A stretch of DNA of 46,611 nt. It comes from Thiocapsa sp. (GTDB taxonomy: Bacteria > Pseudomonadota > Gammaproteobacteria > Chromatiales > Chromatiaceae). Numbering within the stretch: the stretch's first letter is position 1; each line of letters begins with the position of its first letter. The notes below the pieces were generated by a model. It was not told the origin of the DNA. It did not search any database and saw only the letters and a program-made list of their open reading frames with translations. The stretch covers positions 1 to 46,611 of the forward strand of contig NZ_JAABRP010000019.1 of NCBI RefSeq assembly GCF_011390875.1. Reading direction: 5' to 3'. Below are positions 36,077 to 45,776 of this stretch, one piece after another. A program made the translations under genes and the position numbers.

Positions 36077-39031
36077 TCAGGCGAGGGTCCTCAGCATGTC
36101 CTGCGCCTCGCGGCGTTGCTCCTCGCGACCATCCGCGATGACTTCCTGGAGGATGTCCCGCGCGGAGGCAAGGTCGTCCATATCGATGTAGGCCCGCGCG
36201 AGGTCGAGCTTGGTAGCATTCTCGTCCCAGATCCCGGAATCCATCGCCCATTGCTCGGAGAGCCCATCGTCCGGGTGCGCAAGCCCATCCGGCAACGGTG
36301 CGCTGCCGAGCGCATCGCCTGCGGAAGGACCGACCTCGTTCTTCGGGACCCCCGGGCTCGGCAGCGACGCTTCGGGCTGTGCCCCGGGCGTGTTCACCTG
36401 CGGCGTGTCCACCGGCGGCGGTCCGGCGTCCAGGAAGGCGTCGAGATCCAAATCGCGGGAGTCGCGAAGATCATCCAGCGTCAGGACCAAGTCGGACTCT
36501 TCGGAAGGCCCGCGCTGCCGATCCCGATCCTCGGTGCTCAGCGGTGCGGACAGGTCCTGCAGACCGGACAGCTCGGGCAAATCGTTCAGCGCGGAGTCGT
36601 CGAACAACAGGGGAAGATCCTCGTCCTGCGTCGGCGTCGGCGGGGACGGCGTCTTGGCCATCGGGGACGGTGTCGCCGTCCCGGAAGTCCGCGCGGGACG
36701 AGGTGCGGACTCGATCTCGCCGAGATCGAGCCGGAAGAAGTCGTTTTCGTCCTCGCGTGACTCGCCGGACAACGAATCGGCGGCACCCTCCAAAGCAGCG
36801 AGATCCGGACCCGTCTCCTGTGCCGGGATGCCGGTCGCCTCGGTAATGGGCATCGTGGCCCCGGGGTCCCAGGTCCCGCCTTGCTCGACCACCGCGGCGA
36901 TGGCGCCTAGGCGCTGCCAGCGCGCCGGCTCCGCGGTGTCCGCGCCGGTGGCCTTGAGGTGGTGCATGAGCTTGCGCAACGCCTCGGGATTCTCGGACCC
37001 GGCATAGACCTCCGCCAGCTTGAATCGTACGTCGAGACGTTCGGGCGAGCGTTTGAGCTCACGCTTCAGCAGGTCCTCGGCCTCCTTGTAACGGCCGTAG
37101 GCGATGTAGATATCGGCCTCGGAGAGCGCATCGGCCTCGTCGGTCTCCGCCTCGAAATGCCCGAACGAGGTCAGGTGGGAGGACGGCATCAGCAACCCGG
37201 AGTCGCTCTGCAGATCTTGGTCCGTCGGCTCGGGCGCAGCGGGTCCCGGCTCGCTCGGTGGCGCGCGACCGGCGTCGGCCGGGGAGCTGGCCGCTACATC
37301 GGCGGGCCGCCGTTCGGGTGCAGCCGGCTCACGCCCGACAGGCCCCGGCGCTGCAGGCTCGGACGGCGATGGCTCTGGCGGCGGTTCTTGCTCCGGGAAA
37401 TCGAGGACGCCGGAGTCGATACTCCATTCGTCTTCGTTCTCCTCCTGCTCGCGGCGACGACGGCGCGCCGACAACAACGAGATCATGAGGACGCCGATGG
37501 CGGTCACACCCGCGAAACCGGCCAGCGGGAGCAGATAGTCATGCCAAGCCGAGGTGGCCGCTGGGTCGGTTGCCGCCGAAATCTCGACCTCCTCGACGTC
37601 GACCGCCGCCGGTGGGGTGTCGTTGTCGCTGCCCGCGACGATGTCGGTTTCCACCTCGGCAACGCTCGGCTCGACGCCCGCATCGACGACCACCGAAGCG
37701 TCGTCGGGATCCGCCTCGATCTCCTCCGTGATCGATTCCGAAGCAGGCTCCGCGATCGGCCCCTCACTGCCGTTTGCGTCGGTATCCGCTTCGACGGCCA
37801 GCGGATCGGGCGTCTGCTCCGGACCTTCGGAATCGATCGCGATCCCCACTGATTCGCCCGACGCGTCCCCTTGAAGGCGCGCCAGCTCGGCATTTCTCAA
37901 CTGGAGCAGGGTCTGGATGTCCGCGAGCTGGGTCTCCAGGTCACGGACGCGCTCTCGAAGTTCTTCGGTCTCCTGACGGGCGGACTCGCTCGCCTCGATC
38001 ACCAGCAGGAGCTCCTGCTCCAGATCTGCCCTCGGTGACAGCGGAACACCCGCGTCCGGTGCGGCCTCATCCGCGGATGGCGTCGGCGGCACATCAAGGG
38101 GGCCGGGAACCGCAGCGGCGGCTGCGCCGGCAATGCGCAGCCGCGCGCTCTGCGCCGCTTCCGCGTCGTCGATCCGCGCAACCTCGGTGATGGGCGAGCG
38201 ACGCACCGCACCGCCCTGCAGCGCGGCCTGAAGCTCCGTCGCGGCCGCAGCCTCGTCGAGCGCAAACAATTCGGAATGCGTCGGGATCACCAGCGTCTTG
38301 CCGGCGATCAAACGGTCGATGTCGCCTCCGATAAAGGCATCCTGATTGTTGCGATACAGCGCCAGGGCGGTCTGGGCCGTTGTCGCGCCAGTCGGTTGGC
38401 CGCCGCGCGCCAGTCGCAACAGACCCGCACCCGAAGGCACGGGACCGAAATAGGCGGGGAATCCATCCGGCCCGCTTGGAATCCGGCGGGCGGGCTGCGA
38501 GGGGGTACGATCGGAAGCATCGCTGCGCTGCGGCGCCGGCTCGGAGGGCGCGGCCGATCGAGGTCTCGACGCAGGCGCCGCTGCTCGCCGATCCGCGATG
38601 GCGGGCGGCCGCACCTCGGGCGCGCGCCGCTCGGACATCGACGGCGGATCCAAGAGGACTGTAAACTCCTTGACCATTTGACCGGCCGGCCAGACGACCT
38701 CGACGAGAAAATCCATGAAGGGCTCGCGGATCGGCTCGCGGCTCGTCACACGGATCACTGCACCGCCCTGCGCAGACTCCTCCGGCGTGAAGACGAGACC
38801 GGTCAGAAAGTGATAACGCTCGACCCCGGATTTCTCAAAGGCATCTGCGCCGGCGAGAGTCGCCTTGATGGTATCGAGCTCGTCGGATTTGACGTCGAAG
38901 AGATCGATTTCGCCGACGAAAGGCTGGTTAAGGGCGGACTCGGTGCGTAATCCTCCAAGGCCGAGTCCAAACGCATCAGCGCCGATAAAGGCAAGGATTA
39001 CGATCGACGCCTGAATGACCTGACGAGACAT
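36077..39031 (-). CDS. fimV: FimV-type pilus/peptidoglycan hub protein
   Basis: A 984-residue inner-membrane protein that in Pseudomonas organises polar type IV pilus secretin assembly and cAMP signalling. An N-terminal signal sequence is followed by the FimV N domain (LRTESALNQPFVGEIDLF, from Leu28), a LysM-like peptidoglycan-binding part (about 220-265), a coiled coil (about 345-400), and an Asp/Glu-rich stretch. One transmembrane helix with a basic border (about 505-530, MISLLSARRRRREQ) comes next, then a very acidic cytoplasmic region with TPR-type repeats, and the FimV C-terminal motif ending ARDILQEVIAD. It fits with the minor-pilin operon at 21464. Confidence 0.93.
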   Translation of the reverse strand: MSRQVIQASIVILAFIGADAFGLGLGGLRTESALNQPFVGEIDLFDVKSDELDTIKATLAGADAFEKSGVERYHFLTGLVFTPEESAQGGAVIRVTSREPIREPFMDFLVEVVWPAGQMVKEFTVLLDPPSMSERRAPEVRPPAIADRRAAAPASRPRSAAPSEPAPQRSDASDRTPSQPARRIPSGPDGFPAYFGPVPSGAGLLRLARGGQPTGATTAQTALALYRNNQDAFIGGDIDRLIAGKTLVIPTHSELFALDEAAAATELQAALQGGAVRRSPITEVARIDDAEAAQSARLRIAGAAAAAVPGPLDVPPTPSADEAAPDAGVPLSPRADLEQELLLVIEASESARQETEELRERVRDLETQLADIQTLLQLRNAELARLQGDASGESVGIAIDSEGPEQTPDPLAVEADTDANGSEGPIAEPASESITEEIEADPDDASVVVDAGVEPSVAEVETDIVAGSDNDTPPAAVDVEEVEISAATDPAATSAWHDYLLPLAGFAGVTAIGVLMISLLSARRRRREQEENEDEWSIDSGVLDFPEQEPPPEPSPSEPAAPGPVGREPAAPERRPADVAASSPADAGRAPPSEPGPAAPEPTDQDLQSDSGLLMPSSHLTSFGHFEAETDEADALSEADIYIAYGRYKEAEDLLKRELKRSPERLDVRFKLAEVYAGSENPEALRKLMHHLKATGADTAEPARWQRLGAIAAVVEQGGTWDPGATMPITEATGIPAQETGPDLAALEGAADSLSGESREDENDFFRLDLGEIESAPRPARTSGTATPSPMAKTPSPPTPTQDEDLPLLFDDSALNDLPELSGLQDLSAPLSTEDRDRQRGPSEESDLVLTLDDLRDSRDLDLDAFLDAGPPPVDTPQVNTPGAQPEASLPSPGVPKNEVGPSAGDALGSAPLPDGLAHPDDGLSEQWAMDSGIWDENATKLDLARAYIDMDDLASARDILQEVIADGREEQRREAQDMLRTLA

Positions 39032-39193
39032 CCGCCTCCCTCGTGCGCTGGCGGCATCGGACCGCCGGGATTGGGAGAGCCGGCGGCCGATGGCTCGTCC
39101 GGCCCGAATTTCCCTGAAGCAAGCGGACTATATCCGAACGCGTCGGTGCACACCAAGAACGGCTTCGGTCTTCGGGCGCCGAACGCGACCGGA

Positions 39194-40309
39194 TCAGCGC
39201 GCGAGCAGGATGCGCAGCATCCGTCGCAGGGGCTCGGCAGCGCCCCAGAGCAACTGATCGCCGACCGTGAAGGCGGCGAGATAGCGCTCGCCCAGGTTCA
39301 TCTTGCGGATCCGCCCGATCGGGACGGTCAGGGTACCGGTTACCGCCGCGGGCGACAGGTCGCGTACCGTCTCTTGCCGATCGTTGGGGATGAGCCGCAC
39401 CCAGTCGTTGGACGCCGCGATGATCTGCTCGATCTGCGCGATCGAGCAATCACGCGTCAGCTTGATGGTCAGGCCCTGACTGTGGCAGCGCATGGCACCG
39501 ACGCGCACGCACAGACCGTCGATCGGCACGGGATCACCCTCGCGACCGAGGATCTTGTTGGTCTCGGCCATGCCCTTCCATTCCTCGCGGCTCTGACCGT
39601 TCGGCAGGGCGGTGTCGATCCAGGGGATCAGACTGCCGGCCAGCGGAGCCCCGAAGTTCTCGGTCGGAAACGCTTTTCCGCGCATGGTCTCCGTGACGCG
39701 ACGATCGATCTCCAGGATCGCGGAGGCGGGATCGTCCAGGAGCGGCATCACCGCGCCGTGCAGCGCGCCCATCTGGGACAGCAGCTCGCGCATGTTCTTG
39801 GCACCCGCTCCGGAGGCCGCCTGATAGGTCATGGCACTGACCCATTCGACCAGACCCTCGCGGAAGAGTCCGCCGATCGCCATCAGCATGAGGCTCACGG
39901 TGCAGTTGCCGCCGATGAAGTCGCGCTTGCCCTGCTCCAGTGCGGCATCGATCACGGGCTGGTTGACCGGATCCAGGATGATGGTCGCATTCGAGTCCAT
40001 GCGCAGCGCCGAGGCGGCGTCGATCCAATAGCCGTCCCAGCCGGTGGCGCGCAGCTTGGGGTAGATCGCCTTGGTGTAGTCCCCGCCCTGACAGGTCAGG
40101 ATGAGGTCCATCTCGCGCAGCGCATCGATGGACTCGGCGTCCTGCAGCGGACGCGCACCCTGCCCCACGTCCGGACCCGGCTGACCGACCTGCGAGGTGG
40201 TGAAGAAGACCGCCTCCGGGATCAGGTCGAAATCGCCCTCCGCCCGCATGCGGTCCATCAAGACCGAGCCGACCATGCCACGCCAGCCGATGAATCCGAC
40301 ACGCTTCAT
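39194..40309 (-). CDS. asd: Aspartate-semialdehyde dehydrogenase
   Basis: Reduces aspartyl phosphate to aspartate semialdehyde for lysine, DAP, threonine and methionine synthesis. The 371-residue product starts [17 protein letters not shown] with the NADP loop, has catalytic Cys136 in GGNCTVSL, and the base His in [11 protein letters not shown]. Length and motifs place it in the gammaproteobacterial Asd group. It lies between leuB and fimV, as in Pseudomonas. Confidence 0.97.
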   Translation of the reverse strand: MKRVGFIGWRGMVGSVLMDRMRAEGDFDLIPEAVFFTTSQVGQPGPDVGQGARPLQDAESIDALREMDLILTCQGGDYTKAIYPKLRATGWDGYWIDAASALRMDSNATIILDPVNQPVIDAALEQGKRDFIGGNCTVSLMLMAIGGLFREGLVEWVSAMTYQAASGAGAKNMRELLSQMGALHGAVMPLLDDPASAILEIDRRVTETMRGKAFPTENFGAPLAGSLIPWIDTALPNGQSREEWKGMAETNKILGREGDPVPIDGLCVRVGAMRCHSQGLTIKLTRDCSIAQIEQIIAASNDWVRLIPNDRQETVRDLSPAAVTGTLTVPIGRIRKMNLGERYLAAFTVGDQLLWGAAEPLRRMLRILLAR

Positions 40310-40372
40310 TGAGGTACTCCGTTATCGTGGATACTTGTGTCTGTCGTTCTGCCTCCTGCCGCCGGCCGCGTA

Positions 40373-40442
40373 GGTTGTGCCGAGCCCCGCGAGGCACAAC
40401 GAACCCTCGGCGCGAGTTGCGCTTCCTATCGTCAGCACAACC
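40373..40442. repeat. GGTTGTGCC palindromic repeat, copy 2 (inverted)
   Basis: A 70-bp palindromic element between asd and leuB. Its reverse complement aligns with 16520-16601, sharing the ends GGTTGTG(C/T) and GGCTCGGCACAACC-like and the inner ATAGGAAGCGCAAC block; about 12 bp present in copy 1 are missing. Confidence 0.72.
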
Positions 40443-40455
40443 GGGCCGGCGGCTC

Positions 40456-41529
40456 CTAAAGCGCAGCCACCACCGCGTCGCCCATCTCGGCGGTGCCGAC
40501 CTGACGCATGCCGCTCGACATGATGTCGGCGGTGCGCAGGCCCTGGTCGAGGACGTTTGAGACTGCGGCCTCGATGCGCTCGGCTGCGGGTGCGGCGTCG
40601 AGCGAATAGCGCAGCATCATGGCGACCGAGAGGATGGTGGCAAGCGGATTGGCGACGCCCTTGCCGGCAATGTCGGGTGCGGAGCCGTGGATCGGCTCGT
40701 ACATGCCCTGCCCTTTCTCGTTCAAGGACGCCGAGGGCAGCATGCCGATGGAGCCGGTCAGCATGGCCGCACAGTCCGAGAGGATGTCACCGAAGATGTT
40801 GCCTGTCACCATCACGTCGAATTGTTTGGGCGCGCGCACCAGCTGCATCGCCGCATTGTCCACGTACATGTGCGAGAGCTGGATCTCCGGATAGTCGGCG
40901 GCCGTCTTGGTCGCGACCTCGCGCCACATTTCGGTGCATTCCAGCACGTTCGCCTTGTCCACCGAGCAGACCTTCTTGCCGCGCTTCATGGCGATGTCGA
41001 AGGCGACCCGGCAGATGCGCTCCACCTCTGACTCGGTGTAGACCATGGTGTTGAAGCCGCGACGCTCGCCCGACGGCAGGGTCTCGACCCCGCGCGGCTG
41101 GCCGAAGTAGATGTCGCCGGTGAGCTCGCGCACGATCATCATGTCCAGCCCGGAGACCACCTCGGGCTTGAGCGTGGAGGCATCGGCCAGCTGCGGATAG
41201 AGAATCGCCGGGCGCAGGTTGGCAAAGAGACCGAGACCCGCTCGCAGGCCGAGCAGTCCCTTCTCGGGACGCTTGGAGATGTGCAGCGGCTCCCACTTGG
41301 GCCCGCCCACCGCACCGAGCAGCACGGCATCCGATGCACGCGCGGCCGCGAGCGTCTCCTCGGGCAGCGGATCGCCGGCGGCGTCGTAGGCCGCACCACC
41401 GACCAAGCCATCCTGCAGGGAGACATCGATGGCCCCTTCGGCTTGCAGGACATTCAGAACCTTCACGGCCTCGGCCACGATCTCCGTGCCGATCCCGTCA
41501 CCCGCCAACACCAATATCTTTTTGCTCAA
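40456..41529 (-). CDS. leuB: 3-isopropylmalate dehydrogenase
   Basis: Oxidative decarboxylation of 3-isopropylmalate in leucine synthesis. The 357-residue protein begins [17 protein letters not shown]. It has [25 protein letters not shown], and the metal/NAD segment [18 protein letters not shown] near the C-terminus. It is separated from leuD by 282 bp containing two repeats, so leuCD and leuB may be transcribed or processed separately. Confidence 0.98.
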   Translation of the reverse strand: MSKKILVLAGDGIGTEIVAEAVKVLNVLQAEGAIDVSLQDGLVGGAAYDAAGDPLPEETLAAARASDAVLLGAVGGPKWEPLHISKRPEKGLLGLRAGLGLFANLRPAILYPQLADASTLKPEVVSGLDMMIVRELTGDIYFGQPRGVETLPSGERRGFNTMVYTESEVERICRVAFDIAMKRGKKVCSVDKANVLECTEMWREVATKTAADYPEIQLSHMYVDNAAMQLVRAPKQFDVMVTGNIFGDILSDCAAMLTGSIGMLPSASLNEKGQGMYEPIHGSAPDIAGKGVANPLATILSVAMMLRYSLDAAPAAERIEAAVSNVLDQGLRTADIMSSGMRQVGTAEMGDAVVAAL

Positions 41530-41568
41530 TGGTTTCTCGCTTAATCCAGTCTCGTGGTATGCCGCTCT

Positions 41569-41654
41569 TAAACCGCGCCCGGTGCGGTATGCGTCGTTTG
41601 TTGGTGTGGCTTAACCGCGCCGGCTCCGACGACTGTCGGAGCCGGCGCGGTTTG
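41569..41654. repeat. Modular palindromic repeat, copy E (single module 1) with 18-bp perfect hairpin
   Basis: An 86-bp module 1 opening TAAACCGCGCC and ending GGCGCGGTTTG. Within it, AACCGCGCCGGCTCCGAC (41613-41630) and its exact complement (41635-41652) form an 18-bp stem with a GACT loop. No T tract follows. It lies in the leuB-leuD gap and lacks module 2. Confidence 0.87.
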
Positions 41655-41681
41655 ACAACGATTCAAAAACAACCGAAAGAC

Positions 41682-41798
41682 GTAGGATGGGTAGAGCGCA
41701 GCGAAACCCATCCTCCAAGCGCCAAGGTCTCACATATCCATCCCGAGAGCGCAGCGAAACCCATCCTCCAAGCACCAAGGTCTCACATAACCATCTCA
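41682..41798. repeat. Tandem 53-bp repeat with GTAGGATGGGTAGAGCGCAG start
   Basis: After GTAGGATGGGTA, a unit beginning GAGCGCAGCGAAACCCATCC recurs at 41694 and 41747, a period of 53 bp, with only a few differences (CAAGCGCC/CAAGCACC; CATATCC/CATAACC). It belongs to the broad 'GGGT...AGCGCAGCG...ACCC' family seen also at 9467. It ends near the leuD stop. Confidence 0.8.
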
Positions 41799-41811
41799 AG
41801 ATGGCAGCGAA

Positions 41812-42474
41812 TCAAACGCTCAATCCGGGCTGCGGCGCGGAAAAGAGCCAGGGCGCCTCGCCCCGACGGCGCTCCTCGTAGGCACGGATGACATCGGCCT
41901 GCTCCAAGGTTACGCCGATGTCGTCCAGGCCCTTGAGCAGACGTTCTTTGTTGCCTGCCTCGACGTCGAACGCAATGCGGGTGCCGTCGTCCAGCACGAG
42001 CACCTGCTCGGGAAGATCGACGCTGATCCGCAGTGCTTGGACACCGTTCGCACGAGCGAAGAGGTCGTCGACGATCTTCGGCGCAAGCACGATCGGCAGA
42101 AGACCGTTCTTGAAGCAGTTGTTGTGGAAGATGTCGGCAAAGCTCGGTGCGATGATGACGCGCAGCCCGAAATCGGCGATCGCCCAGGGCGCATGCTCGC
42201 GCGAAGAGCCGCAGCCGAAGTTCTCGCGAGCGAGCAGGATCTGCGCGCCCGCGTATCTCGGGTCGTTCAACACGAAGGTCGGGTTGAGCGGCCGGTTCGT
42301 GCAGTCCATCCCCGGCTCGCCGCGATCCAGATAGCGAAGCTCGTCGAAGAGATAGGGCCCGAAGCCGGTGCGCGCGATGCTCTTCAGGAACTGCTTCGGG
42401 ATAATGGCGTCGGTGTCGACGTTCGAGCGATCGAGCGGCGCGACGATGCCGGTGAAGTTTTGGAAGGGTTCCAT
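41812..42474 (-). CDS. leuD: 3-isopropylmalate dehydratase small subunit
   Basis: Small subunit of isopropylmalate isomerase. The 220-residue product begins [26 protein letters not shown] and has [14 protein letters not shown], the family signature. The ATG overlaps the leuC stop by one base (TGATG), so translation is coupled. The longer open frame upstream to 42669 lies inside leuC and is not used. Confidence 0.97.
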   Translation of the reverse strand: MEPFQNFTGIVAPLDRSNVDTDAIIPKQFLKSIARTGFGPYLFDELRYLDRGEPGMDCTNRPLNPTFVLNDPRYAGAQILLARENFGCGSSREHAPWAIADFGLRVIIAPSFADIFHNNCFKNGLLPIVLAPKIVDDLFARANGVQALRISVDLPEQVLVLDDGTRIAFDVEAGNKERLLKGLDDIGVTLEQADVIRAYEERRRGEAPWLFSAPQPGLSV

Positions 42475-43877
42475 CAGAGCTCCCTCACGTCGACGAAGTG
42501 ACCGGTCACCGCGGCGGCGGCGGCCATCGCGGGGCTGACCAGATGGGTCCGACCCCCTTGACCCTGCCGGCCCTCGAAATTGCGGTTGGATGTGGAGGCG
42601 CAGCGTTCGCCCGGCTCGAGCCGATCGGCGTTCATCGCCAGACACATGGAGCATCCGGGCTCGCGCCACTCGAAACCGGCCTCGGTGAAGATGCGGTCCA
42701 GCCCCTCGGACTCGGCCTGCGCCTTGACCAGGCCGGACCCGGGCACGACCAGCGCCAGTTGGATGCTGTCGGCGACCTTGCGGCCCTTGACGACTTCGGC
42801 GGCGGCACGCAGATCTTCGATCCGCGAATTGGTGCAGGATCCGATAAAGATCTTATCCGGGCGGATATCGCGGATCGCGGTGCCGGGCTCGAGACCCATG
42901 TAATCGAGCGCACGGCGGATGCCCTCGGCCCGCACCGGGTCCTGCTCATGCTGCGGATCCGGGACCTGACCATCGATCGGGACCACCATCTCGGGCGAGG
43001 TCCCCCAGGTGACCTGCGGCTGAATGGCCGCCGCGTCCATCCGGACCACACGATCGAAATGGGCTCCGGGGTCACTGACCAGCGTGCGCCAATGGGCGGC
43101 TCCCTGCTCGAAGAGCTCGCCGGTCGGGGAATAGGGACGGCCGCGCAGATACTCGATCGTCTTCTCGTCGACGCCGATCAGTCCCGCCCGCGCGCCGGCC
43201 TCGATCGCCATGTTGCAGACGGTCATGCGCCCTTCCATCGAGAGTGCGCGGATGGCGTCGCCGGCAAATTCGATCACCGAGCCCGTCCCGCCGGCCGTGC
43301 CGATCTCGCCGATGATGGCAAGCACGATGTCCTTGGCGGTGACGCCCGGACCGACCTGCCCGTCGATGCTGATCAGGAGCGTCTTGGACTTGCGTTGGAT
43401 CAGGCACTGGGTCGCGAGCACATGCTCGACCTCGGAGGTGCCGATGCCGAACGCGAGCGCACCGAAGGCACCGTGGGTCGAGGTGTGGGAGTCGCCGCAG
43501 ACGACGGTCGTACCCGGCAGGGTAAAGCCCTGCTCCGGGCCGATCACGTGCACCACGCCTTGGCGCGGATCCGACATCCGAAACTCGGTGATCCCGAACT
43601 CGGCGCAGTTGCTGTCGAGCGTCTCGACCTGGATCTTGGAGACCGGATCGGTAATGCCGGCCGCAAGATCGCGCGTCGGCACGTTGTGATCCGGCACGGC
43701 CAGATTCGCCGCGACCCGCCATGGACGCCGACCGGCCAGACGCAGCCCCTCGAAGGCCTGCGGCGAGGTCACCTCATGCACGAGCTGGCGGTCGATGTAG
43801 AGCAGGGCCGTGCCGTTCTCGTCGAGATGGACGACATGCTCGTCCCAAAGTTTAGCGTAGAGGGTCTTGGCACCCAT
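42474..43877 (-). CDS. leuC: 3-isopropylmalate dehydratase large subunit
   Basis: Aconitase-family [4Fe-4S] enzyme that isomerises 2- to 3-isopropylmalate with LeuD. The 467-residue protein has [19 protein letters not shown], and cluster cysteines in [12 protein letters not shown] and [10 protein letters not shown]. The ATG at 43877 begins [16 protein letters not shown]. It is the first gene of the leuCD unit; no leader peptide attenuator is evident in the 203-bp gap before it. Confidence 0.98.
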   Translation of the reverse strand: MGAKTLYAKLWDEHVVHLDENGTALLYIDRQLVHEVTSPQAFEGLRLAGRRPWRVAANLAVPDHNVPTRDLAAGITDPVSKIQVETLDSNCAEFGITEFRMSDPRQGVVHVIGPEQGFTLPGTTVVCGDSHTSTHGAFGALAFGIGTSEVEHVLATQCLIQRKSKTLLISIDGQVGPGVTAKDIVLAIIGEIGTAGGTGSVIEFAGDAIRALSMEGRMTVCNMAIEAGARAGLIGVDEKTIEYLRGRPYSPTGELFEQGAAHWRTLVSDPGAHFDRVVRMDAAAIQPQVTWGTSPEMVVPIDGQVPDPQHEQDPVRAEGIRRALDYMGLEPGTAIRDIRPDKIFIGSCTNSRIEDLRAAAEVVKGRKVADSIQLALVVPGSGLVKAQAESEGLDRIFTEAGFEWREPGCSMCLAMNADRLEPGERCASTSNRNFEGRQGQGGRTHLVSPAMAAAAAVTGHFVDVREL

Positions 43878-44020
43878 GGCTCCGGCCTCGAAACAAAAAC
43901 GAATCGCGAAGCATAAACGCCGGGGCAGTCAAACTCAATTGCGGCGGCGCAGCATGTCAACGAGCGCGGGGTATCGGACGGCGGCCGGACGAGAGGTTGA
44001 GGACCGGGCTCGGCACCGCA

Positions 44021-44054
44021 TTGGCAGATGATGCCAATTCCTGCTAGCCTCGAC
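44021..44054 (+). promoter_or_regulatory. Candidate parDE promoter/operator
   Basis: A perfect inverted repeat ATTGGCA-GATGA-TGCCAAT (44020-44038) lies 43 bp before the parD ATG. Its left arm TTGGCA could serve as the -35 element, with TGCTAGCCT (44042-44050) as a weak extended -10. A ParD dimer binding here would autorepress the operon, as is usual for this type of module. A strong ribosome-binding site (GAGGAG) follows before the ATG. Confidence 0.5.
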
Positions 44055-44080
44055 CTGCAAACGGTGAGGAGAAGAGAACC

Positions 44081-44365
44081 ATGCCTACGCGAAACGTCGT
44101 TCTCACGGATCATCAAGAATCACTGATCGGCAGCCTTGTCGACAGCGGTCGGTACCAGAACGCCAGCGAAGTGCTGCGCGAAGGCCTGCGGTTACTCGAA
44201 CAACGCGTGGCCGAGGATGCCGCGCGCTTGGAAGCACTCCGAGAGGCCGTGGATATCGGTCTGCGTGATCTCGACGAAGGTCGCTTTCAGCCTGTCGGTA
44301 CGCGGGCGGAGATCGCCGACTATCTCGACAGCATCGAGCCGGCCGAGATTCCGCGGTCGAGATGA
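44081..44365 (+). CDS. parD: ParD-type antitoxin
   Basis: A 94-residue type II antitoxin. The N-terminal ribbon-helix-helix domain (RNVVLTDHQESLIGSLVDSG, then RYQNASEVLREGLRLLE) binds operator DNA; the C-terminal part (about 60-94) should wrap the toxin. GAGGAG precedes the ATG. Its stop overlaps the toxin ATG (ATGA), typical of coupled toxin-antitoxin genes. Divergent leuC starts 203 bp away. Confidence 0.93.
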   Translation: MPTRNVVLTDHQESLIGSLVDSGRYQNASEVLREGLRLLEQRVAEDAARLEALREAVDIGLRDLDEGRFQPVGTRAEIADYLDSIEPAEIPRSR

Positions 44366-44691
44366 CAAAGCTCGTCATCTCCGCATCTGCGCGCAGGGAT
44401 ATCGCGGGGGCGTTGCAGCACAGCGGAAAACGTTGGGGGGAGAAGCAGCGCCGGCACTATCGGCTCCTCATCGAGAACGCGCTCGGCGATTTGCTCGACA
44501 GTCCGGAACCTCCGGCAAGCCGTGCGCGCGATGAGATTCGGCCCGGGATTCGCACCTTCCACATCGCCCGGCGTGGCCAACCTGCCAGGCATCTCCTCGT
44601 CTATCGCGTCGCGCCGGACGGCGATATCCAGGTCATCCGCCTGCTGCACGATGCAATGGATGTGTCCGGCGCACTCAGGGACGCAGATTGA
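44362..44691 (+). CDS. parE: ParE/RelE-superfamily toxin
   Basis: A 109-residue toxin of the ParE/RelE fold. It begins MTKLVISASARRDIAGALQHSGKRWG and ends with DIQVIRLLHDAMDVSGAL, the ParE C-terminal pattern (RILHxRMD-like). ParE toxins act on DNA gyrase, unlike RelE mRNA endonucleases. It is translated in coupling with parD. Length and motifs look intact. Confidence 0.9.
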   Translation: MTKLVISASARRDIAGALQHSGKRWGEKQRRHYRLLIENALGDLLDSPEPPASRARDEIRPGIRTFHIARRGQPARHLLVYRVAPDGDIQVIRLLHDAMDVSGALRDAD

Positions 44692-44732
44692 TTCGATAAC
44701 CATGGGCGTCCCGCGCGGCGGACACCCGAGGT

Positions 44733-45698
44733 TTACTCCTGCATCAACCGATCCAGCGAAATCGGATACATCTCGCTGACCCCGAACGGCTCCTCCGCCT
44801 GCGGGTCGACACTGATCCAGACCCCACCGACCACCGGCGAGCCCGGCACCTCGACTCGCACGAAGCGCTCGAAGGGTTCGCCCGTCGCGGGATCGATTAG
44901 GGGGCGATCGTGCTTGAAGCGATGCGTGTCGCCGTGGATTGCAAGCACCGGTCCGGGATAGGCGCCCATCAGCTCGACGAGCGCACGCCGCAGCTGAACG
45001 AAACCGCGCGCCGGCCGGGTCTTCTCGAATTGCGGATTCGCTTGAAAGACGATGACGATCGCGATCGCATCGCGCTCCCCTGCCAGCTCGGCCGCTTGGC
45101 GCAGGAGACGCACGTTCGCGGCATCGCGTGCCTCGAATTCAGCGACGGCGGCCGGGTTATCGGGCGCGTAGCCGTTGTTGCTGCCGACGACATGGACCGT
45201 GACGAAGAGGACCCCGTCGCGGATGAAGATGTAGTTCTCGGGATAGTCGGTCGCGTCGGCACCCGCGCCGCGCACGGTATCAAGACGATCGAGCCGGAGC
45301 ACGGCCGGATCTGCGTAGAACACCTCGCGCACCCGCGCCAGACGCTCCCGCGGATCCTTGGCGCCGGCACGCTCGCGATGACAATCGGTCCACTCGTTGT
45401 CGCCGGGCGTGAAAACGACGGGCACGGCCCGCGCCCGAAAGAGATCCGCGACCTCCTTGAGGTTGGCGTCCGTGCAGGGGCTGCTGCCTGACTTGATGTC
45501 GCCGACATGGATCAGAAACGGCGCCCCATCGGCCTCGGCCGTGTCGAAGAGATCGCGAAGCTGTTCGGTCTCTGCGGCGAAATAGGGCAGATCGCCCGCA
45601 GCGAAGAAGCGCAGCGTCTCGGCCCGGGCGGACGACACGCTGAGTACAATAAGCAGAGCGGCCGGCCAAATGCCGAGCTGTTTCGAATGTCGATACAT
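44733..45698 (-). CDS. Secreted metallophosphoesterase
   Basis: A 321-residue calcineurin-like phosphoesterase with a cleavable signal peptide (1-26, ending SSARA before ETLRFF), so periplasmic. Metal-binding blocks are AAGDLPYF, HVGDIKSG, TPGDNEWTDC and AIHGDTHRFKHDRP. The substrate is unknown. I chose ATG 45698 (MYRHSKQLG); the open frame continuing to 46580 on this strand is the antisense of srkA. It is divergent from srkA over a 78-bp gap holding a GGATCC palindrome. Confidence 0.85.
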   Translation of the reverse strand: MYRHSKQLGIWPAALLIVLSVSSARAETLRFFAAGDLPYFAAETEQLRDLFDTAEADGAPFLIHVGDIKSGSSPCTDANLKEVADLFRARAVPVVFTPGDNEWTDCHRERAGAKDPRERLARVREVFYADPAVLRLDRLDTVRGAGADATDYPENYIFIRDGVLFVTVHVVGSNNGYAPDNPAAVAEFEARDAANVRLLRQAAELAGERDAIAIVIVFQANPQFEKTRPARGFVQLRRALVELMGAYPGPVLAIHGDTHRFKHDRPLIDPATGEPFERFVRVEVPGSPVVGGVWISVDPQAEEPFGVSEMYPISLDRLMQE

Positions 45699-45776
45699 GA
45701 CGTTGGTGCTCCCACGGTTCCTCGAACCCGGATCCGTTTTCCGACCCCGCGGATCGGGATCCGTTAGAATCCGATC

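Noticed and set aside
41682-41798. CRISPR array
   Set aside because: Only two nearly identical 53-bp units with no variable spacers and no cas genes.
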